From NCBI GenBank assembly GCA_027618625.1, contig JAQCER010000124.1:1-7687 (forward strand): a stretch of DNA of 7,687 nucleotides, in the 5' to 3' direction. Of this stretch, positions 1-6,016 are shown piece by piece. This stretch comes from Verrucomicrobiota bacterium. GTDB lineage: Bacteria; Verrucomicrobiota; Verrucomicrobiia; Verrucomicrobiales; DEV007. Every line of letters begins with the position of its first letter. Within the stretch, counting starts at the first letter, position 1. The notes under the pieces are model-generated. The model saw only the letters and a program-made list of their open reading frames with translations. It was not told the DNA's origin and searched no databases. A program made the translations under genes and the position numbers.

Positions 1-142
1 GGCTCTCAGTTTGAGTGGACGCCAGTGCTCCGGACCCAAACAACTGCGCAAACGCCGCGGCTCCGAGTCCCGCCGAAGTGCGCGCGAGAAACGTGCGCCG
101 GGTCACCGCATCCTGATGTTCTGTTAGCATTGAAGGATTCAT
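1..142 (-). CDS. DUF1501 family protein, Tat-exported (N-terminal fragment, cut by window edge)
   Basis: Only the first 47 codons are inside the window; the frame is open to position 1. The N-terminus has a short polar leader (MNPSMLTEHQ), then a twin-arginine motif (T-R-R-T-F-L, Arg15-Arg16), then an Ala/Gly-rich hydrophobic stretch ending near GALAS. This is a typical Tat signal. In Planctomycetes the gene directly after a DUF1549/DUF1553 gene is very often a DUF1501 protein (sulfatase-like, alkaline-phosphatase-superfamily fold) with exactly this kind of leader, so the family call rests on the leader and the neighbour rather than on the catalytic domain. The ATG shares bases with the TGA of the upstream gene (ATGA, 142 down to 139), which implies translational coupling and one transcript. 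The biochemical role of the family is not established; it is thought to act outside the cytoplasm with its haem-containing partner. Confidence 0.85.
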   Translation of the reverse strand, partial: MNPSMLTEHQDAVTRRTFLARTSAGLGAAAFAQLFGSGALASTQTES

Positions 143-3100
143 TCGCGTGTAATCGTTTCGTCGAGGTTAAGCACAATTCCGGCCAATGCGATCCACGCTG
201 AGCGCTCGCCAGCCTCGCCATGCTCGGATTCTGACACCCCGCCGCCGAGCAATTGCAGGGCTTCGTTTGGCTGTCGCTGAAACTCACGCCGTTGTTCTGC
301 AAGAGCGTCTCCGAGAACCTTCAGTTCTGCGATCGATGGATCACGCGAAGTCGCCAGTCGAAACGCAAACGACAACCTCCCGTGGTCGGTCGCTCCTCCC
401 TCCGTTTGAATTCGCCGACCGAGGGCTCTTGCTGCTTCGACAAACGCTGGATCGTTCAGAGTCACAAGCGCCTGCAGTGGCGTGTTTGTGCGTGGGCGAT
501 CGACCTCACAGAACTCCCGGCTGGGTGCGTCGAAGATCTGGAACGTCGGGTACAACATCGTCCGCCTCCAGAAGGTGTAGAGGCCACGCCGGTGCCTGCC
601 GTCCCCGGTGCTTTCATTCCAGCCCTTCCCAATGCTGGAAAGGTAGTCCAACGGTTGCGGCGGGTTCACGCTCCTCCCTCCGACGGTCCGGTTCAGCAAT
701 CCGCTGACGGAGAGCGCTGTGTCCCGGACTTCTTCGGCAGCCAGACGGAATCGGGCGGCACGCGCCAGCAACCGGTTTTCTGGATCAACCTGCGCATGTG
801 CACGTGCTTCGGTATCTGCGCTGCGCACGGTCGACGATTGTTGATACGTTGCAGACTCCACCATCAGGCGCTGCAACCGCTTCACGTCCCATCTGTGCTC
901 CAAGAAGTCCGCCGCCAGCCAGTCCAGTAACTCAGGATGCGACGGCCGCTCTCCCTGAGTTCCCAGGTCCCCCAACGTTTTCACCAATCCTGTTCCAAAC
1001 AATTGCTTCCACAGCCGGTTCACGGTAACTCTCGCCACCAAGGGATGCTGGGGATCGATCAGCCAGTAGGCCAACCCCAGCCGATTACGGGGTTTCCCAT
1101 CGGGCAAACGAGGGAAAATGGCTGGAACATCCGGTTGCACCTGGGTGCCGGGCTGTTGAAAATCTCCCCTTGCCAGCACGTAAGCTGGCTTGCGTTCCTT
1201 CATCTCCACCATGACCATCGTCGTGGGTGCGTGCGTTTCAATCTCCACCAGTTCCTGTCTTAGCTTCGCCAGCTCAGCCTCAAGATTGTGAAACAGCCCG
1301 CTGGACTCGCTGTGTACGTTCTCGATGAAGTAGTCGAACAACTGTTTCCGCTCAGCCGGTGTGCGCTGTTTCTCTGGTCGGGAAGCGATTGCCATGATCG
1401 CACTTGGGGCGGGCTGGTATTCCGTATCGATGCCGAACTTCTTTGCGAGCCATCGTCCGATTGCCGAATGCTCTGAAGCATTCAGCGCACGGTCATAGAT
1501 CAAAACCTCGGCAAGATCTGCGGAAGACGTCTCGCCACCGGCGTTGTTGGCGCCGATCGTCAGCATGGTGTTCTCATACGCTGATAGGATCGCCTTTCCT
1601 TCGCCCGATGGCCGCCCATTGAAAAAGAACTGCGTGAGATTTTCACCTCCGTGCTGGGTAATGACAGCGATGGCTGGTTCATCCTTGCGGAACTCGCCGG
1701 TGCCGATCACATCCGCTGAGTAGCCATTGAAGCTGAGCTTGTCTTGATCCGTCTTCCAGAAGGCTCGGCGCCTGCCACCGCTTTCATCGCCCCACATCAG
1801 CGCCATCTGGTGACGCCCCAACTCATGAAAGCCTAACACCGCCACCATCGTGAAGTCCCCGGCCAGTTCTTCAGCGCCGGATTTCGTGCGTAGAAAATCG
1901 TTCTTACCATCAAGCCTGACCACTGCACGTCCGTTCAGCCCGTCAGCGATTCGTTGTGGTGCTCCAGCCGCAGATGCATGCCTCTCCTTGCCCGACAGAT
2001 CCTTCCAGACTGTCACTGTGCTGTTGCCGGACTGGGTTTCCACGTCCGCCTGGGCCGCATCCAGGTGCAACTGCAGCCCTTCCGTGATCGAGAGCCCGCC
2101 CGGAGGCTCAGCCTGCAATCCCGCAGCCCATTCACCAGCGGCGAGGCCAAGTGGGCCATCGGGATCCGTGAACTCTTTCCGCTCCCGTGCCTTCGTCAGC
2201 GCTTGCTCCGTGGACTTGAGCTGTTGTTCCAATTCAGCAAGGCGCGCCTTTGATTGAGCTGTCTGGACTTTGAGTAGAGGGGGCAACGGCTTGCCGTGGT
2301 AACCTGACATGCCGCCAGCACCGATCTCGCCATCCACGCTGTTGAAGAACGCATACAACTGGTAAAATTCCTTTTGAGAAATCGGGTCATATTTGTGATC
2401 GTGGCACTGGGCACAGCCCACCGTCAGACCAAGAAAAACCTGACCAGTCGTGTTGGCGCGGTCGACCGCATAAGTGACATAGAACTCATCCGGATCCGCG
2501 CCACCTTCTTCATTGAAAGTAACGCATCGATGAAACCCAGAGGCCACCCGTGTCTCTTCCGTGGCGTCGGGGAGGAGATCCCCCGCCATATTCTCGACGA
2601 TGAACTGATCGTAGGGCTTGTTGCGATTGAACGAATCGATCACGTAGTCACGGTAGAGCCACATGTCGCGATCTGAATCATTGTGATACCCGTTGGTGTC
2701 ACCATAGCGCGCAAGATCGAGCCAATCTTGAGCCATGCGTTCTCCGTAGTGGGGCGAGCCTAACATTGCATCAATCGCCTGCTCCAGAAATGCGTCATCG
2801 CCGTAGGCGCTCATTTCCTGCGATGTCGGCGGAAGCCCGCGCAGGTCTAAGGACAATCGCCGGACCAGCGTCTCATGCGATGCCTGTGGCGATGGTTCGA
2901 GCCCCTCCTTTTCCAGTCGGGCAAGAATAAACTGATCGATCGCATTGCGCGGCCAGTTCTCGTTCTTTACCGCAGGCGGAACCGGCTTTTGAATGGGCTC
3001 GAACGCCCAGTGCTTGGTATACACCGCGCCCTCTGTGACCCATTGTTGCAAAATCGCCCGGGTTTCATCCGATGGCTGTTTCTTGAACTCCGGCGGGGGC

Positions 3101-3399
3101 ATGACTTCATCAGGATCATCTGAGCTGATTTTCCTGATCATCGCACTGGCAGACAAATCACCGGGAACGATCGCTCGATGCCCTGACTCAAGTATCGCAG
3201 TCGCCGATTCCCGATCGTCAAAGCGTAGGCCTCCCTTACGCGTCTTCTCATCCGGTCCATGGCAGGCGTAACAATGTTCCGCAAGAAGAGGTTGAACGTC
3301 CTTCCCGTAGTCCAACTGCTGTCCTCGTGCAGCGGCCAAGCCAATTCCCAAGACTATATGGCACCAGAAAACGATGGAGAATTGAGTAGCGCGTTTCAT
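139..3399 (-). CDS. PSCyt1 / DUF1549 / LamG-like / DUF1553 secreted cytochrome-type protein
   Basis: A 1086-residue protein with a Sec-type signal peptide (hydrophobic core about residues 8-24, likely cleaved near AAARG-QQ). Domains in order: PSCyt1 c-type haem domain (about 30-122) with CYACH at 43-47 and the distal MPPP at 100-103; DUF1549 (about 151-355), including the conserved LRGLPPT at 186-192 and a second CxxCH, CAQCH, at 329-333; a charged, probably coiled-coil linker (about 378-410); a LamG/concanavalin-like domain (about 441-655) with LHLDAA, WKDLSG and EVLIYDRAL; a second helical linker (about 680-720); and DUF1553 (about 770-1080) with VNRLWKQLFGTGLV and TNTPLQALVTLNDP. The product should be exported and carry covalent haem. 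The family is abundant in Planctomycetes and often linked by context to breakdown of complex carbohydrates, but its reaction is unknown. The lectin-like insert suggests glycan or surface binding (inference). It is the first gene of a two-gene operon with the DUF1501 gene. No strong Shine-Dalgarno precedes the ATG; the start is chosen because the signal peptide begins there. Confidence 0.95.
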   Translation of the reverse strand: MKRATQFSIVFWCHIVLGIGLAAARGQQLDYGKDVQPLLAEHCYACHGPDEKTRKGGLRFDDRESATAILESGHRAIVPGDLSASAMIRKISSDDPDEVMPPPEFKKQPSDETRAILQQWVTEGAVYTKHWAFEPIQKPVPPAVKNENWPRNAIDQFILARLEKEGLEPSPQASHETLVRRLSLDLRGLPPTSQEMSAYGDDAFLEQAIDAMLGSPHYGERMAQDWLDLARYGDTNGYHNDSDRDMWLYRDYVIDSFNRNKPYDQFIVENMAGDLLPDATEETRVASGFHRCVTFNEEGGADPDEFYVTYAVDRANTTGQVFLGLTVGCAQCHDHKYDPISQKEFYQLYAFFNSVDGEIGAGGMSGYHGKPLPPLLKVQTAQSKARLAELEQQLKSTEQALTKARERKEFTDPDGPLGLAAGEWAAGLQAEPPGGLSITEGLQLHLDAAQADVETQSGNSTVTVWKDLSGKERHASAAGAPQRIADGLNGRAVVRLDGKNDFLRTKSGAEELAGDFTMVAVLGFHELGRHQMALMWGDESGGRRRAFWKTDQDKLSFNGYSADVIGTGEFRKDEPAIAVITQHGGENLTQFFFNGRPSGEGKAILSAYENTMLTIGANNAGGETSSADLAEVLIYDRALNASEHSAIGRWLAKKFGIDTEYQPAPSAIMAIASRPEKQRTPAERKQLFDYFIENVHSESSGLFHNLEAELAKLRQELVEIETHAPTTMVMVEMKERKPAYVLARGDFQQPGTQVQPDVPAIFPRLPDGKPRNRLGLAYWLIDPQHPLVARVTVNRLWKQLFGTGLVKTLGDLGTQGERPSHPELLDWLAADFLEHRWDVKRLQRLMVESATYQQSSTVRSADTEARAHAQVDPENRLLARAARFRLAAEEVRDTALSVSGLLNRTVGGRSVNPPQPLDYLSSIGKGWNESTGDGRHRRGLYTFWRRTMLYPTFQIFDAPSREFCEVDRPRTNTPLQALVTLNDPAFVEAARALGRRIQTEGGATDHGRLSFAFRLATSRDPSIAELKVLGDALAEQRREFQRQPNEALQLLGGGVSESEHGEAGERSAWIALAGIVLNLDETITRE

Positions 3400-3922
3400 T
3401 CAAAGGCTCTGTAGAGGACCTGAAGGATAGGTAGGATTCCCGCGTGATCCAAGCACAAACTGGAATCTGCTCAGCGAACGGTGGCGGACCGGCAACTCCA
3501 GAGCGGATCTTCTGCCGTGCGCTGGACAGGTTCTTAAGGTGCGACGCTGCTGCCGCGTTCGGCGTGGTCCGCATTGTCGATGCCAAAGAAAAATCGTCCT
3601 GGCTACACTACTAGCGTAGCGCGTCAGGACGCGTTCGAAAGCTGCCAGTCCAATTGCCCGCAAGGAAGTCTGCAGCCGCTTTGCACCGCGCTCAAGGCCG
3701 TCACCGACTCAGGAGCAAACTCCAAAGTGAGCGATATAATGCCCCGAGTGCGAGAGCCGAGCCTGCTGCGGGCGCAAATATAGGGGAATCAAGAGGCCCC
3801 GGTTGTGATTCCAGAATGCTCTGCCAGTGGCACCCTGAGTCGATCTTCGACGCATTTCCAATTGTTGCGCGTTATCTCGGGATCAGGTTGACGCCCCGCT
3901 AAGGACGTTGCAAGTTGGGGTG
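3400..3922. other. Divergent intergenic region with no convincing gene
   Basis: About 520 bases separate the minus-strand PSCyt1/DUF1549 gene from the plus-strand Fe-S carrier gene. Open frames here on both strands give Arg/Ser/Pro-rich products that I do not recognise and that look like chance. What is visible: a consensus -10 hexamer on the plus strand (3735-3740); a short inverted repeat CGCGT-CAGG-ACGCG near 3620-3633; GGAATC (3785-3790) facing GATTCC (3807-3812) over a 16-base loop; and GTCGA-TCT-TCGAC at 3839-3851. The last two would lie in the 5' untranslated leader of the Fe-S operon if the promoter is real. I see no tRNA and no riboswitch I recognise. No clear promoter for the minus-strand operon was found by eye. 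Confidence 0.6.
3735..3740 (+). promoter_or_regulatory. Candidate -10 box for the Fe-S cluster operon
   Basis: The hexamer is a perfect TATAAT in the divergent intergenic region, pointing toward the A-type carrier gene. No good TTGACA-like -35 lies 16-18 bases upstream, where the sequence reads roughly GGAGCA, and there is no extended -10 TG. If used, transcription would start near 3747 and leave a leader of about 175 bases. Sigma-70-like usage is assumed; a chance match is possible. Confidence 0.3.
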
Positions 3923-4297
3923 ATGACTGGAACCGCGACGAAAACTGTAAATTTCCGCATGGGTAACGAGAGCCTGATCAAAGTGCTCGCCGGTGCTTCT
4001 GAGAAGCTGTCGGGTCTGTTGCGGAAGCAGGGGAGACCGGACGGGGCGCTGCGGGTGGCCGTAGTCGGCGGCGGCTGCTCTGGCCTCCAGTACAAGATGG
4101 ACCTGGTCGATGGTCCGGCAGATCGTGACATCCTGGTGGAGTCGAATTCTGTAAAGGTCGTGATCGATCCCAAGAGCGCGCTCTTCGTGACGGGTTCTGA
4201 GTTGGACTATAGTGACGATTTACAGAGTGGGGGATTCAAAGTGACGAATCCCAATGCAATTGTCACCTGCTCCTGCGGCGAGAGCTTTGCAGCTTGA
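3923..4297 (+). CDS. A-type iron-sulfur cluster carrier (IscA/ErpA/SufA, HesB-like family)
   Basis: A small cytosolic Fe-S carrier that takes an assembled cluster from the scaffold and passes it to apo-proteins. From the ATG at 3923 it has 124 residues. All three ligand cysteines are present: Cys52 in GGGCSGLQY, and Cys116 and Cys118 in CSCGESF near the C-terminus. The conserved LDYSDDLQSGGFKVTNPNA stretch (94-112) is intact. Family members are usually about 105-120 residues. The start is uncertain. ATG 3923 has a GGGGTG run just upstream but at short spacing. ATG 3959 would give 112 residues, closer to the usual length, but has no Shine-Dalgarno. TTG 3908 sits too close to AAGGA at 3901-3905. 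It is first in a tight plus-strand run with an HscB-like gene 21 bases downstream, which supports an Fe-S role. IscA, ErpA and SufA cannot be told apart here, and no scaffold or desulfurase gene lies in the window. Confidence 0.9.
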   Translation: MTGTATKTVNFRMGNESLIKVLAGASEKLSGLLRKQGRPDGALRVAVVGGGCSGLQYKMDLVDGPADRDILVESNSVKVVIDPKSALFVTGSELDYSDDLQSGGFKVTNPNAIVTCSCGESFAA

Positions 4298-4318
4298 TTG
4301 CTTAGATTGGCGATAGCG

Positions 4319-4933
4319 ATGGCCGATCCTAGAGACTACTTCGCGTTGTTAGGGATGCCGCGCCGGGCAGTGCTCGACCCGGCAGAGTTGAAACGGCGCT
4401 ACCACGATGCAACTCGGGAGACTCATCCAGATGTCGTTTTGTCATCTGCGCAGGTCACCACCGATTCCGCGGAAATCAACGCAGCCTACAGATGCCTGCT
4501 GCAACCGTCGACCCGCCTGCGGCAGCTGCTTTTGCTGGTGGCACCGGATCAGGTGGCGCAACTGAAAGGGGGGCAGATCCCGAGTGCATTCATAGACATC
4601 TTCTCTGCTCTGGCTGGAGCCGTGCAGGCTGCGGATGGAGTGATTGCCAAAAAGAAGGCTGCAACTTCGGCGTTGTCGAGGGCGTTGCTCGCCAGTGAGG
4701 AGATGCTGGCTCGAGAGAGCCTTGAAGCTGCCGGGCTGACGGTCGCGGCACAGCGGGCTTCGCTGGAATCCGATGCCCTTCCGGCGATTGACGCTGCCCT
4801 GTCGGCCGATACAATCAACCCGGATGCTGCAACAGCAAAAATTGCCGAAGCCTTCCGGGCGTTCGGGTTTCTCGACAAGTGGCAGGCTCAGGTTCGCGGC
4901 AAGCTACTCGAATTGTTTGAAGCCGGGGGATGA
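4319..4933 (+). CDS. hscB: HscB-like J-domain co-chaperone of Fe-S cluster assembly
   Basis: A 204-residue protein with an N-terminal J domain. It opens with DYFALLG (6-12), the usual HscB/DnaJ entry, followed by helix II (about 22-34), the HPD triad at 36-38 that stimulates Hsp70 ATPase, and AEINAAYRCLLQPSTRLRQLL (51-71), which matches the HscB pattern of IN-AY-L-P-R-LL. In known systems HscB delivers the IscU scaffold to HscA. The C-terminal half (about 85-204) is Ala-rich and helical, as expected for the three-helix HscB C-domain, but the acidic MExRE-type signature is not evident and HPD is followed by VV rather than KF. A generic DnaJ-like assignment therefore remains possible. ATG 4319 is preferred because the J domain starts almost at once; an in-frame TTG at 4298 abuts the preceding stop. 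Adjacency to an A-type carrier is the main support for the HscB reading. The stop overlaps the next gene's ATG. Confidence 0.72.
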   Translation: MADPRDYFALLGMPRRAVLDPAELKRRYHDATRETHPDVVLSSAQVTTDSAEINAAYRCLLQPSTRLRQLLLLVAPDQVAQLKGGQIPSAFIDIFSALAGAVQAADGVIAKKKAATSALSRALLASEEMLARESLEAAGLTVAAQRASLESDALPAIDAALSADTINPDAATAKIAEAFRAFGFLDKWQAQVRGKLLELFEAGG

Positions 4934-5847
4934 CAACGGCGAAGCTGTCATGCCGACTATTCCGATTCACGGAGTCCGTCCACGTGGTGTTGGTCGTTGC
5001 CGCGATGTCGCTGCTCTGTGCTGGCGATACGCCCGAAGCGCATTCGCCGCATTCGCCGGCCAACTATCGTCTGGCGGCAGGGGAAGTTTATTGTGGTGGT
5101 GAGCCGACAGGGGAGGGCCAATTTCTCTTTCTACAGCTGCAGGGAATTCGGACCCTTGTGAGTGTGGATGGCGCGATGCCTGACACCGCCCTCGCTGAGA
5201 AATACGGGCTGCGTTACGTCCATATTCCATTCGGTTACGAGGGTGTGCCTGAGACGGCGGGCCTGGCCCTGGCACGGCTTATGCGGGACGTCGAGGGGTC
5301 TAAGTTCATTCACTGCCACCATGGAAAACATCGTGGGCCGGCAGCCGCTGCGATCGCCCTGCTGGCCGCAGAAGAGATCGACGCCAGTGCGGCAAAGCTG
5401 TTGCTGCAGGAAGCGGGCACATCGCCTGAATACGCAGGCCTTTGGAAGTCGGTCGCGGAGTTCCAGTGCCCGGCAGCAGATGTGGAACTGCCCGACCTGG
5501 TGGCGGTGGCAAAGGTGGATTCCTTTGCCGCAGCGATGGCACGAGCGGACCGTTCGTTCGACGCGCTCAAAGCCATGCACGAAACAGGATGGGTCGCTTC
5601 GAGTAAGACTCCCGACACCCCTGCCGCCCACGAAGCAGTGCTTTTGTGGGAGGCTTTCCGCGAGGCCGGGCGTCATCTCGATTCTCAGCCGGACGCGATG
5701 GGCGCTGAATTTAGAGAAGCACTCGGGCTGACTCAGCAGTTGCGGGCAGCACTGGTCATCGGCGACGAGGCGTCAAATGAGACTGCGGATCGTGTGTTCA
5801 ACCAATTGGCCGTTTCCTGCAATCACTGCCATAAACATTTTCGATAG
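4930..5847 (+). CDS. Exported fusion: dual-specificity-phosphatase-like domain plus C-terminal cytochrome c'-like haem motif
   Basis: A 305-residue protein. Residues 17-31 form a hydrophobic signal or anchor; Cys30 is preceded by SLL, a poor lipobox. The phosphatase-like domain spans about 45-180: GEVYCGGEPTGEGQF and GIRTLVSVDG lead to YVHIPFGYEG, and the P-loop is HCHHGKHRG, with Cys129 and Arg135 fitting the C-x5-R signature of cysteine phosphatases. Glu104 in the GYEG loop may stand in for the general-acid Asp (inference). The tail (about 193-305) is helical and ends in CNHCHKHFR: CxxCH at 297-301 with Arg305 as last residue, the C-terminal arrangement typical of cytochrome c' four-helix bundles. 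Covalent haem attachment happens outside the cytoplasm, consistent with the leader. The gene starts inside the stop of the J-domain gene (ATGA, 4930-4933), so it is probably co-translated with it. Substrate is unknown; it could be a phosphatase-fold sensor rather than an active enzyme. Confidence 0.82.
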   Translation: MTTAKLSCRLFRFTESVHVVLVVAAMSLLCAGDTPEAHSPHSPANYRLAAGEVYCGGEPTGEGQFLFLQLQGIRTLVSVDGAMPDTALAEKYGLRYVHIPFGYEGVPETAGLALARLMRDVEGSKFIHCHHGKHRGPAAAAIALLAAEEIDASAAKLLLQEAGTSPEYAGLWKSVAEFQCPAADVELPDLVAVAKVDSFAAAMARADRSFDALKAMHETGWVASSKTPDTPAAHEAVLLWEAFREAGRHLDSQPDAMGAEFREALGLTQQLRAALVIGDEASNETADRVFNQLAVSCNHCHKHFR

Positions 5848-5917
5848 GTGACCGCCGTTTCGGCCCAGGCAGGGACGGCTCTCTATGCGCCTCCTTGCAG
5901 GGTGAACGTGAGCAACA

Positions 5918-5954
5918 GCGGCACTTCCCGGTTCCCGCCGAGTTAGGGTGCCGC
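5918..5954. terminator. Possible hairpin between convergent genes
   Basis: GCGGCAC (5918-5924) is the exact reverse complement of GTGCCGC (5948-5954), with a 23-base loop that could shorten slightly by G-U pairs. It lies between the 3' ends of the phosphatase-cytochrome gene and the minus-strand MGMT-like gene. There is no T-tract on either side, so a classical intrinsic terminator is not supported. A bidirectional stop or mRNA-end structure is an inference from location. Confidence 0.25.
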
Positions 5955-5972
5955 GGTTACACGCGCGCCGCT

Positions 5973-5993
5973 CCCATTGCCATTCCCATTGCC
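5973..5993 (+). repeat. 12-bp-period short direct repeat (CCCATTGCC x2)
   Basis: CCCATTGCC occurs at 5973-5981 and again at 5985-5993, separated by ATT, a period of 12. It lies just beyond the 3' end of the MGMT-like gene. Its CATTGCC core recurs in inverted orientation, with the same 12-base period, at the other end of that gene. Confidence 0.8.
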
Positions 5994-6016
5994 GCAGTCT
6001 TCCGAGCCGCACTCGA

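Noticed and set aside
6..302. 98-residue minus-strand open frame at the left edge
   Set aside because: It overlaps the end of the DUF1553 domain and the DUF1501 start in another frame; the DUF1501 frame has the Tat signal and ATGA coupling.
2400..2415. Second CxxCH (CAQCH) in the DUF1549 region as evidence of a separate cytochrome gene or fusion
   Set aside because: This motif is a normal conserved part of DUF1549 (PSCyt2) and not a fusion.
3400..3663. Small minus-strand frame ending next to the PSCyt1 gene start
   Set aside because: The product is Arg-rich with no domain or ribosome site; the abutting stop and start are most likely chance.
3654..3902. Small plus-strand frame in the intergenic region
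   Set aside because: The product looks random, no Shine-Dalgarno precedes it, and it covers the candidate promoter.
5131..5676. 181-residue minus-strand open frame opposite the phosphatase-cytochrome gene
   Set aside because: It mirrors a well-supported coding frame; composition is Cys/His/Arg-rich and no family features are seen.
5854..5879. GCCGT/ACGGC inverted repeat after the phosphatase-cytochrome stop as a terminator
   Set aside because: The stem is only 5 bp with a 16-base loop and no T-tract.
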